DNA from: Ignavibacteriales bacterium
Lineage (GTDB): Bacteria > Bacteroidota > Ignavibacteria > Ignavibacteriales > Melioribacteraceae
Assembly (NCBI GenBank): GCA_021740915.1
Contig: JAIOYW010000018.1
Location: 22,929 to 86,928 of the forward strand
Reading direction: 5' to 3'
DNA length: 64,000 nt
Positions 51,901-59,609 of the stretch are shown piece after piece. Position numbers and translations under genes: made by a program. Below the pieces are notes generated by a model. That model was not told where the DNA came from. It searched no databases and was given only the letters and a program-made list of their open reading frames with translations. Each line of letters begins with the position of its first letter. The first letter of the stretch is position 1.

Positions 51901-53768
51901 TCAAAAACTTTTAGTTTAACTTTGTAAACTCCCGGATTTGCAAACTGATGTACAACCGATGAACCAGTGGAACGCATTCCGTCACCGAAGTCCCATTCGA
52001 ATCTTGTAAGATATCCATCGTTATCTCTGGAGTTTTTGCCTTCGAAAACAGTTGTTTCTCCATCGGCGATAACTTTATCATCACCGGCAGATGCAAGAGG
52101 AGGTATATTAACTTTGACCTTTAATTGCGTTGTAGATTTACTATTACTCACATTTGCATCATCTGAGACAGTGAGCAGTACCGTATAAATACCCGGACTT
52201 TCGAATTTATGTCTGATAATCTGCCCATCCTTGGATGTGCCATCACCAAGATCCCAATAATAAGATGCAATTTTCCCGTCTCTGTCATAACTTGCCGAGC
52301 CGTCGAGCTCAAGAAATTCTTCGGTTGAAGTAACAAAATATTCTGTTTTTGAAACAGCCACAGGCGGAGCATTAACCCAGACATCTGTGTAAGCATCACC
52401 GGTGTTGCAGGGACCATCGGAATTATCCTTTACCCTGAGCATGGCTCTGTATCTGCCCGGCTGAGCATAAGAATGCTGCACTCTTTGCGCTTTCGCTGTG
52501 CTGCCGTCACCAAATGACCATAGATACTCGGTAATAACCCCATCCGGATCAGACGAAGCTGAAGCATCAAAATTTATGATATCGCCCGGAGCTGTTATTT
52601 TTGATAATTCAGTTTTCGCTGATGGGGATATGTTCATTTTCAGAGTAAAAGATTCTTTTTTGGAGTTGCCTACCTGATCGGAATTATCCTTAACAATAAG
52701 GGTTACCTCATAGGAATCCTGACTCTCGTAGCGATGGACTACCCTGCTGCCTTTCGCAACCGAACCGTCCCCGAAATTCCAGTAATACTCGGTGATCATA
52801 CCATCCGGATCATAAGTTCCTTCTGCATCAAATACAACCGAATTACAATCAGCTAATGTCTGAAAAGATTTGTTAATGAACGGTCGTTTGTTCAATTTTC
52901 CTCTTTTAACCGGCAATTCGATTGCAATGGGGTTGCCGCTGGTATCGGTCAGGAAGAAAGATGCATCATTAGGATTTTCTCCTCCTTGTCCAAAAGCAAT
53001 TTCAGCAGGCATACCCTTTTCAAGTGGATCAATTTTAATCAATCTTTTCCGCCAGTCACCCCCGCCCGAAACATCATCTATTCGAATATCTCTGAAAGCA
53101 GTATTGACCGAAAGTGACGCATTGCTAAGATCAAAATCGGCTAAATAAAGTTCATTTGCATCCTCGGGAATCACAAATTTCAAAGATGCAAACTGATCTT
53201 TAAGTTCAAGTCTCAGAGTTGCATCGTAAGTGAATATCCGGACATTCTCAGCCTGGATATTTTCATCCGGCACTTTGCTTACAAAAACGTCAAATCCGTT
53301 AGCATCATCTCCATCTAATCCTTCAACAAGCAGCGCCAGATAACTGAATCCCTCGTAAGATTCCCCCTGATAGGCAGAAGCCTTAAAAATTGTTGCCCAT
53401 TTGTCATCGTTTTCGGCTTCGGCAGCAAAAAGAGTATCTCCTAATAAATCCCCGGATAGAGAGGAATTCCCTGCTTTATAACCGGAAAAAACTCCGCTCC
53501 CGCCATAAAGTGAATATTTGATTTTCGTGTTCCAGTCACGGTAAGAAATATCATTTTTGCCGTAAGTTTCTGGATCATATATCCGAATATAAAAACTGTC
53601 TGAAAATTCTGAAGGAACTTGGAAGAATACTATTTGCCGGAAATCAGGGTCACCTTCCTGCCTTGATGCTTTCGGCCCATATGTAACCAATTTAATATTA
53701 TCCTGCGCCGTAATGCTTAAGGCTAGAGCAAAGAATATTATTGATAAAATGCGAGTCTGGGAATACAT
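48954..53768 (-). CDS. Giant surface protein with about 15 PKD repeats
   Basis: The 1604-residue protein has a signal peptide (hydrophobic core residues 8-20, ending SITAQ) and a unique N-terminal domain of about 300 residues (IKLVTYGPKASRQEGDPDFR...). About 15 PKD or PKD-like modules of roughly 85 residues follow, each marked by a W-x-F/M-G-D-G turn (WNFGDG, WSFGDG, WDLGDG and so on). Repeats 7, 13 and 14 have degenerate turns (WEFSDG, WVLDNG, WIPETG). No T9SS domain, lipobox or transmembrane anchor ends the protein; it stops within a last PKD module. It is the final gene of an operon with signalling proteins and is probably a long, stiff surface or periplasmic fibre. Confidence 0.9.
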   Translation of the reverse strand: MYSQTRILSIIFFALALSITAQDNIKLVTYGPKASRQEGDPDFRQIVFFQVPSEFSDSFYIRIYDPETYGKNDISYRDWNTKIKYSLYGGSGVFSGYKAGNSSLSGDLLGDTLFAAEAENDDKWATIFKASAYQGESYEGFSYLALLVEGLDGDDANGFDVFVSKVPDENIQAENVRIFTYDATLRLELKDQFASLKFVIPEDANELYLADFDLSNASLSVNTAFRDIRIDDVSGGGDWRKRLIKIDPLEKGMPAEIAFGQGGENPNDASFFLTDTSGNPIAIELPVKRGKLNKRPFINKSFQTLADCNSVVFDAEGTYDPDGMITEYYWNFGDGSVAKGSRVVHRYESQDSYEVTLIVKDNSDQVGNSKKESFTLKMNISPSAKTELSKITAPGDIINFDASASSDPDGVITEYLWSFGDGSTAKAQRVQHSYAQPGRYRAMLRVKDNSDGPCNTGDAYTDVWVNAPPVAVSKTEYFVTSTEEFLELDGSASYDRDGKIASYYWDLGDGTSKDGQIIRHKFESPGIYTVLLTVSDDANVSNSKSTTQLKVKVNIPPLASAGDDKVIADGETTVFEGKNSRDNDGYLTRFEWDFGDGMRSTGSSVVHQFANPGVYKVKLKVFDDSGTLTGVAEDELIVTVNASPIAKAGENVITTESLVKFDGSRSLDSDGQIVTYDWVFGDGSTGTGAITEHIYRNTGTYTVSLKVTDNTGTLNNSSSDAIQVVINKKPIADAGPDVISIPGENIVFDGSRSFDSDGEVTKYDWNFGDGSLLSGKKVQHIYQNPGKYSVTLKVTDNTGQESAIDFDEAIVIINNAPVAIAGDDRILAPGASVTFDASGSYDSDGSITAYNWEFSDGYPGSNQPAVTRAFEKPGIYYAVLRVRDNSITLNSLQSDTVRIFVNSSPIVKLQDNIRSCSNYQVFNAGQSIDPDGDPLKYIWDMGDGSDPKTGIEVAHLYAEGGSYPVTLKVDDGRMLSNSISSVTITLFINKPPVAESGEDRIICSGDVVIFNAGASTDPEGGPLKFVWDFGDGTTGEGVNPVKTYKNGGTYTVGLTVQDDSNLPCNMDFDVMVITVVESPVAKAGRDTIVCANNEVVFDGRASRDYDGVVNSFTWDFGDGGTGGGPTPTYIFNKAGTYKVQLTITGDKTEGCDNTDTDEITVKVIEAPIAEFSSRSSAPVNVPVDFDASLSSGEGSNIVSYEWDMGDGTTLSGKNSSHVFSKEGNYLVTLKIVTDSETECNSSIVTKRIVINAAPYASVSGPAKTAENINTSFSALDSFDPDGAVIDYLWDFGDGHTMNGLNAVHKYNESGKYKVILTVTDNSGLENNTAKDTLSIFVNASPSANIKMPISAGIGEEIELDGSGSADTDGKISKYLWVLDNGEKLSGQKVKHSFDTPGIHEIRLNVTDNSDVQNSEGSVVEKIKINSAPQILVARTIYSCPGDEVSFQIKKAFDPDGDSLSFEWIPETGVSLRGREVNYIFNSSGKYRVKVVADDGSGSRSSSCTEFLEVLVNHPPVAAFNSEDKYYSGGANDEIVFTAFESTDADGDPLSYLWDFGDGNMKSGMIVKHSYSSPGSFNVKLQVSDNKPGSCASSTIEKKIEIIKR

Positions 53769-53793
53769 TAAACTCTCTCCGCTAAAATTTTAA

Positions 53794-56124
53794 CTATTTA
53801 TGTTCAATTGGATAATCCCTGCTATTGCCAAGATAATCCGTAAGGGTCACAGAGCCGATTCGTAATGGCGATTGTGCCCCATAGGGTAATTTAATTGTGC
53901 CTTCATATCTCTTCAGAATATCGTTATAAATGAGAAATTCTGTTCCCTGCCTGTTGCCGTAACTTACTTTAACCTCAGCTTTTTTCTGCAAACCTGATTC
54001 ATCCTCAGCGTATATTTGAACAACGTAAGATTCAAGATCCGATTTAACAGGATTAATTTCGTATTTAACAAGGCCCGGAGGCAGATCATCTCGATAAATA
54101 TCGAATTCATACTTTGCGAGGTTATCAGCAATGTCTGTTATTTCAAATACAAGGTGGTTTGAACCGGACTGAAGATCGTATTTGTGACTCAGTTCTGAAG
54201 CAGCACTTTCAACCTCTCTGCCATTGATTCTTATGCGGCAAACCTCGCTTGTCATCATCCTTAAGAGAATTGATGAATTTGAAGTTCGATCAGGAATAAT
54301 ATCAAGGAATTCTGCTTTTGGCGATATCTGATCTTTTATTATTTCAATTGAGTCAAGAACTGTATTGCCTGCCCGAGAAATTAGGTGCGTAAAATATTTA
54401 ACTATAAGCGAATCCTGCCGGAGTTTTAAATCGAAATTACCATAAATATCACTAAACGATCTTAAAGAGATTGCAGAATCTGATGAGTAAAAATTTATTT
54501 TGCACTGTGGTTTGGTTTTTCCTAAGATTTTAAATTCAGGTTTATTGATCATATATCTGCCTGAACCAAGGTAAACCAGATCACCTTCATATAAAATATT
54601 TATTTCATCTTCGGGATCGTAAAAAATCTTTCTCTTCAATTCACTTTTATTTCCAGCCCGGTCAAAAGATTCTATCACAATAAGGTTAATTCCTGACTCA
54701 AGCTTTAATTCTGTGGAGAAAAAACCATCCTCATTAAAAACAAGAGGATTTCCGTTAATAAACAATTTTGATTCATTGTCTGTTGTCCCTGAAACTGTGA
54801 GCGAATCAACAGCAATTATCAAATCATCTTTGGGACTGGAAACTGAAAGAAATGGTCCTTTTGTATCAGATATAAAATTAAACGATGATGCTTTGCTTAC
54901 AGGACCGGGAATACCATCAAAATCAATTGCAGAAACTCTCCAGTAAATCTGTCCGTCTGCAATCCTGTCTATGTCGATGTCCGCCGTTTTGATGTCCCTC
55001 ATCACGATTAACTGATTTTTGAAATCGGGGTCCGATGCGACTTCAAGCCAATATTTGATAGAATTTTTAACCTCTTCCCATTCCAGTTTAACCTTAGCCG
55101 CATATATCGGGGAGCCGGGAGCCGGAGATTTAAGAATAACTCTTGGCAGCAAATCCCTGGGTTTGGAAAAGTTTTGATTCTTATCAAGTTTTACTCCCTG
55201 ATTTTCTTTTACCAAAACCTTTTGAGTAGAAGAAACAAGTTCAATTTGGCCATCGTAGTTTGCTATTTTTGTATCTTGCGGATCTTTTTTAATCCAAAAA
55301 CTTTTCGAATTAATTTTAGTTTTCACACCGGGAATTTCAAAGTTAAATTTCTTCTTACCTGAATTTCCTCCGGCAAGCAGAGCGAATGCATCCCCCTCAA
55401 CAAGGCTGACACTCGATTCATTTTTTTTCTCCAGAAGATCGACCCTCATTTTCTGGATTACTGCCTGAGCATTTTCATTGAGTCTGATCCTGTTTCCATC
55501 CTGAAAAGTAATTTCGGCATAGGATTTGGAGAGAGTCCTTATTTTTTCACCTTCCGCCAGCTTTGACTGAAGCATAAGTTCACGCCACAACTGATCTGCA
55601 AGTCCCCTGTTCTCTACTTTCCCCTTCCTTGCAGTAAGAGCAGCTTCGCCGGAAACATCCCGATTCTTTGCTGCGGCCTCAATAGCTGCCTCCGATTTAG
55701 CTAAAGATTGCTGGGCAAGAACAATCGCCGCTGCAAAATTTCCTTTTTTTCTCTCAATAACCGCTTTGTCATACAGGCTGATTGATTCATCGATTAATTT
55801 CTCGGCAAATAATCGGGCACCTGAATTAGTGGCCGAACTTATGCGGGCTGAGGCTTCGCGGACCGCCTTTTCACAATTTTTAATCTCATCTCGCGGAATA
55901 ATGAGCTCGGTTCCGGGAAACAGATTATCAGGCGAAGAAATATTATTTCTGTTGAGAATATCTTCCCAAAGGTTTGGATCACCAAGCTGCTGACGGGAAA
56001 TCTCTCTTATATTATCTCCCTTCTTAAATACAACCTTGACAAGATCTGTATTTTGAGAGAACAATATAGAATTCAAAATCATTGAATAAAATAAAATCTG
56101 AAGAAACAAATTTCTTCTTTTCAT
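53794..56124 (-). CDS. LysM-FecR-Ig domain envelope protein
   Basis: The 776-residue protein has a signal peptide (ending SILFSQ) and a LysM domain at about 28-78 (VVFKKGDNIREISRQQLGDPNLWEDIL...LFPGTELIIP). A helical, Ala-rich segment (about 80-180) is followed by a FecR-type domain near 190-290 (KSYAEITFQDGNRIRLNENAQAVI, SSVSLVEGDAF) and several Ig/FN3-like beta domains (YWLEVASDPDF, DFDGIPGPVSKASSF, then Ig-like modules to the end). LysM suggests peptidoglycan binding in the periplasm. FecR-type domains often sense or transmit envelope signals. The product plausibly links the wall to the PKD protein encoded 25 bp downstream and to the kinase encoded 26 bp upstream. Confidence 0.87.
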   Translation of the reverse strand: MKRRNLFLQILFYSMILNSILFSQNTDLVKVVFKKGDNIREISRQQLGDPNLWEDILNRNNISSPDNLFPGTELIIPRDEIKNCEKAVREASARISSATNSGARLFAEKLIDESISLYDKAVIERKKGNFAAAIVLAQQSLAKSEAAIEAAAKNRDVSGEAALTARKGKVENRGLADQLWRELMLQSKLAEGEKIRTLSKSYAEITFQDGNRIRLNENAQAVIQKMRVDLLEKKNESSVSLVEGDAFALLAGGNSGKKKFNFEIPGVKTKINSKSFWIKKDPQDTKIANYDGQIELVSSTQKVLVKENQGVKLDKNQNFSKPRDLLPRVILKSPAPGSPIYAAKVKLEWEEVKNSIKYWLEVASDPDFKNQLIVMRDIKTADIDIDRIADGQIYWRVSAIDFDGIPGPVSKASSFNFISDTKGPFLSVSSPKDDLIIAVDSLTVSGTTDNESKLFINGNPLVFNEDGFFSTELKLESGINLIVIESFDRAGNKSELKRKIFYDPEDEINILYEGDLVYLGSGRYMINKPEFKILGKTKPQCKINFYSSDSAISLRSFSDIYGNFDLKLRQDSLIVKYFTHLISRAGNTVLDSIEIIKDQISPKAEFLDIIPDRTSNSSILLRMMTSEVCRIRINGREVESAASELSHKYDLQSGSNHLVFEITDIADNLAKYEFDIYRDDLPPGLVKYEINPVKSDLESYVVQIYAEDESGLQKKAEVKVSYGNRQGTEFLIYNDILKRYEGTIKLPYGAQSPLRIGSVTLTDYLGNSRDYPIEHK

Positions 56125-56150
56125 ATAAAATCCTTCGATTTTATAAAGTT

Positions 56151-58187
56151 TTAAGTACTGCTTAAATCTTTTGGAATTAATATTCTGAATTCGGTGAACT
56201 CACCATCTTTGGTGTTGACAATAAGCTCACCTTTGTGCATTTTCGTAACTATATCATAACTGAGTGAAAGTCCAAGTCCGGTTCCTTCTCCTGTTGGCTT
56301 GGTGGTGTAAAATGGTTCAAATATTTTTTGAACCACTTTTTCAGGCATACCGGTGCCATTATCCTTGATCCGGATTTCAATTCTATCGCCGCGGTCCTTC
56401 AGGTCGGCTTCAATCACCGGAGTAACTTCAGGATTCTTTTTTATCTTCTCCTGAATAGCATATAAGCCGTTATTTACAATATTTATTATTACCCGGCTGA
56501 GTGCCTGCGGATTAACAACAAGCTCTTTAATACCGGTATCAAAATCCTTTTTGATTGAAAGTTGGAATTCCTTGTCCTTAGTCTTCAATGAATGGTATGA
56601 GAGACTAATTGCTTCATCGATCATTTCGGGAATATTGCTCTTCATCAATTGACCTGAATCACCCCGCGAATGCTGCAGCATATTTTTTACAATACTTTCT
56701 GCCCGACGACCGTGCTCATTAATTTTTGCAACATTTACTTTAAGATCCTCACAAATCTCCTCAAGTATTTCCCTGCCTTCATTCTCAGTTTCTTTTAGAG
56801 CGTTTTCGATTTCTTCATTCAATTCATCAACAAGGCTTACAGAAATTTTGGAAAAATTATTCACAAAATTCAAAGGATTCTGAATTTCATGTGCAATCCC
56901 GGCAGTCAGAGCGCCAAGGCTTGCGAGTTTTTCATGCGAAATTAATTGGGTTTGGGTAGCTTTCAGTTTTTCCAATAAATCCTGAAGTTCTATATTTTTT
57001 TGTTCTAATTCTTTCGTACGGAGTGCGACTTTATCTTCCAGAGTTCTGTTGTATTCTTCAAGCTCCTGATTCTGTCTTTCGATTCTGGCAAAACTCTCTT
57101 TTAAGGAACTGCTCATTGATTCAAGAGTTTTTCCAAGGAATCCAATTTCATCTTTGGGAGTGTAATTAACTTTTACATCAAAATTTCCCTTGGATATCTC
57201 ACTTGCAGCCCCAGTCAGAACAGAAATGGGAGTACTTATCTGACGTGAAAAAAAGAATACTCCTGCTCCTGCAAGAACTACCCCCAAAAGTACCCATAGG
57301 AACAGGCTCTGTTCCATTTTTGAAACAGCAACATAAGCCTGATCTTCATTAATTTCGGCAAGCACCGCCCAGTCAAGGTTATCGGGAAAAGCATAACAAA
57401 CTACATTCGATTCACCTTTCTCATTGGTATATGAATCTTTTTTACCAATTCTGGAACCGGATTCAAGCAGTTTTTTTATCTCTCCTATCACTTTTTTATC
57501 ACTGAATGTTTGTTTTTCAGCGCTAAAAACCATTTCTCCGGAATTATTTAGCAGAAATAATTTTCCGTTTTTCGTGAATGGATGGTTTTTAATCCTGTCC
57601 CTGACTCTGTTAAGATCAACTTTCGTTGCCAGAAAAGCTGGAGGAGCGCCATTTATTTTTACTGGTACAACTATTGTAAGCTGCCACTGATCTATCTGTT
57701 TGAAAAAGGTCGGTTCACCAAATGAATTTTTTGATATGTTGATATTTTTGATTTCTGCAGATGTCAATTCAAAAAAATCACTTTCTTTGATCCCTTTATC
57801 AGCTATCAGTGCGGCAAATCTTTTCTGCTGAGCCTGCACAGCCTTTACATATTGATCTTTTCCAACTTCAAAATAAAGAATGAATGAAATGATATCAGAG
57901 GTATTCTCTATAACTGCCGGTAACAGAGCAGCTTTTTCGTTTGCTCCAAGACTGTTAAGTTCAAGTCCGTTCCGAAGAACGTCTATGGGAGCCACCCAAT
58001 TCTGGCGGTAGATATTATTGATTTCTTTTGCAAGTTCATTAGCTGTGGTGATCAGTTCATCATTTACATTACTGACTGTTTCATCCCTTGCTATCCCTAT
58101 CATATTATAGCTTGCAATTCCAATAGGGATAAGCGCAATGAGTGCAGAAAATAAATACAATTTAGTTTTCCAGGTAAGCTTTTTCAT
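56151..58187 (-). CDS. Membrane sensor histidine kinase (dCache-HAMP-HisKA-HATPase)
   Basis: The 678-residue kinase has an N-terminal helix (about 10-30), a periplasmic sensor of about 255 residues with dCache features (ILYFEVGKDQYVKAVQAQ, FLATKVDLNRV, LFLLNNSGEMVFS), a second membrane helix (about 296-314), a HAMP domain (to about 365) and a long coiled coil (366-418). The HisKA H-box is GIAHEIQNPLNF with phospho-acceptor His433. The ATPase domain has VNNGLYAIQ, DNGTGMP and GEGTGLGLSLSY. AGGAG precedes the ATG. It lacks a receiver domain; the adjacent response regulator, 40 bp upstream, is the likely partner. Confidence 0.93.
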   Translation of the reverse strand: MKKLTWKTKLYLFSALIALIPIGIASYNMIGIARDETVSNVNDELITTANELAKEINNIYRQNWVAPIDVLRNGLELNSLGANEKAALLPAVIENTSDIISFILYFEVGKDQYVKAVQAQQKRFAALIADKGIKESDFFELTSAEIKNINISKNSFGEPTFFKQIDQWQLTIVVPVKINGAPPAFLATKVDLNRVRDRIKNHPFTKNGKLFLLNNSGEMVFSAEKQTFSDKKVIGEIKKLLESGSRIGKKDSYTNEKGESNVVCYAFPDNLDWAVLAEINEDQAYVAVSKMEQSLFLWVLLGVVLAGAGVFFFSRQISTPISVLTGAASEISKGNFDVKVNYTPKDEIGFLGKTLESMSSSLKESFARIERQNQELEEYNRTLEDKVALRTKELEQKNIELQDLLEKLKATQTQLISHEKLASLGALTAGIAHEIQNPLNFVNNFSKISVSLVDELNEEIENALKETENEGREILEEICEDLKVNVAKINEHGRRAESIVKNMLQHSRGDSGQLMKSNIPEMIDEAISLSYHSLKTKDKEFQLSIKKDFDTGIKELVVNPQALSRVIINIVNNGLYAIQEKIKKNPEVTPVIEADLKDRGDRIEIRIKDNGTGMPEKVVQKIFEPFYTTKPTGEGTGLGLSLSYDIVTKMHKGELIVNTKDGEFTEFRILIPKDLSST

Positions 58188-58227
58188 TTATCTCCTTGTA
58201 TTTATTCAAGATATAAGGAAAAGTATC

Positions 58228-59391
58228 CTAATTATTTCGCTTCACGGCCAGCATGGTTATATCGTCAGACTGGTCTGCTCCATCTGCAAATATTTCTATT
58301 TCTTTCAGAATGGCATTTATCAAAGATTCAGATCCATCGACACTGGCAGAGACAATTTCAGCCAATCGCGGATCGCCGAATAATTTTCCACTCCGGTTAT
58401 TCGCCTCAGTTACACCATCAGTATATGTAATAAAGATATCGCCAGAATTTAGGATTGTCCTGTCAACTTTATAATCCGTATCCTCAAAAATACCGACAGC
58501 AGGTCCTGAAGGCATAAGAAAATCGAGTTTGCCATCGGCGCGCCTGATCAAAGGTGGATTGTGACCTGAATTGCAATACAGTATCTCTCCGGTTTCAGTA
58601 TCGAAAAGGCTGACGAATAGTGTCACAAAAATTCCCGAATCATCGTGATTTTTATGAATGTGACTCTGAATTGTTTTCACCATCTTTAGAATTGATTCTT
58701 CAGCGGAAGTTTCATAAATGGCAAATGCTCTCAGAAGGCTTCTGATAACCGCCATAAAAAGTGCCGCCCCAACCCCTTTACCACAAACATCCGCAAGAAT
58801 ATTGCAGACATATCTATTATTGTTCAGAATAAATGAGTCGTAAAAATCACCCCCGACCTCTTTTGCAGGGCGGAACATCGCTTTAATATCCCATCCGGGG
58901 ATTACAGGAAGGTTCTTTGGGAGAAAGGAAAGTTGAATTTTCTGTGCAATTGAAAGTTCATTCTGAACAGAGATCAACTTATCATGAGTATGGCTGGCAT
59001 CTTTTAGAGTTACGACTTCCTTATATGTCTTTTGAAGGGTAATTTCAAGATCATCAAAATTGATAGGTTTTGTAACAAAATCAAATGCGCCGTTATTCAT
59101 GGCAGTCCGGACATTATCCATATCGCCATAAGCGGAAACAACAACAGCCCGCAGCAATGGATGATATTCACTAATATTCTTAATCAGTGCCAGACCATCC
59201 ATCTCCGGCATATTAATATCGGACATAACAACGTCGATATCAGTGACTTCTTTTAGTTTGGCAAGCGCTTCAATTCCATTATGAGCAAATTCAAAATCAT
59301 ATTCACCTGCTCTGATCTTTCTCCTGAAATGCTGGCGGACCAGTATCTCCAGATCAAGTTCATCATCAACGACTAAAACTTTCAAGGGCAT
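58228..59391 (-). CDS. Response regulator with SpoIIE/RsbU-type PP2C phosphatase output domain
   Basis: The 387-residue protein has a receiver domain (1-125) with acidic pocket Asp9-Asp10, phospho-acceptor Asp58 in VVMSDINMPEMDG, and conserved Lys in VTKPINFDDLE. A coiled linker leads to a PPM/SpoIIE domain (about 150-387) with the metal-binding GGDFYDSF, ADVCGKGVGAALFMAVIRSLLRA, NSGHNPPLI and ITYTDGVTEANN. Such proteins dephosphorylate anti-sigma-factor antagonists. No antagonist, anti-sigma or sigma gene is in the window, so the target lies elsewhere. It is the first gene of a four-gene operon with the kinase and two envelope proteins. Confidence 0.94.
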   Translation of the reverse strand: MPLKVLVVDDELDLEILVRQHFRRKIRAGEYDFEFAHNGIEALAKLKEVTDIDVVMSDINMPEMDGLALIKNISEYHPLLRAVVVSAYGDMDNVRTAMNNGAFDFVTKPINFDDLEITLQKTYKEVVTLKDASHTHDKLISVQNELSIAQKIQLSFLPKNLPVIPGWDIKAMFRPAKEVGGDFYDSFILNNNRYVCNILADVCGKGVGAALFMAVIRSLLRAFAIYETSAEESILKMVKTIQSHIHKNHDDSGIFVTLFVSLFDTETGEILYCNSGHNPPLIRRADGKLDFLMPSGPAVGIFEDTDYKVDRTILNSGDIFITYTDGVTEANNRSGKLFGDPRLAEIVSASVDGSESLINAILKEIEIFADGADQSDDITMLAVKRNN

Positions 59392-59495
59392 TTTAATCCA
59401 TTATCATTCAATATTTCAACTGAAAGATAATAAATTTAAGTGATAAATATTTCACCTTATCGAATTTATTCAGAATTAAATCGAATAAAGAATGA

Positions 59496-59521
59496 TATCT
59501 TATCAATCGGAAAATAAGATA
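59496..59521. promoter_or_regulatory. Inverted repeat upstream of the response-regulator operon
   Basis: TATCTTAT (59496-59503) and ATAAGATA (59514-59521) are exact complements separated by 10 bases. They lie in the 218-bp gap between the M14 peptidase stop and the response-regulator start, about 105 bp upstream of the latter. The dyad could be an operator for the signalling operon or a weak terminator of the M14 transcript. The stem is AT-rich, so chance is possible. Confidence 0.3.
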
Positions 59522-59609
59522 AGATTCGCCCACTGATTATCAAAAGCAATTCTGTTAAATTTCTACATGCACCTATATAATATTAATGCAAAAACTGATA
59601 TCGGCTTTT

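Noticed and set aside
48954..53768. PKD repeats as a DNA tandem repeat
   Set aside because: The modules are similar in protein only; the nucleotide sequences of successive repeats are clearly divergent.
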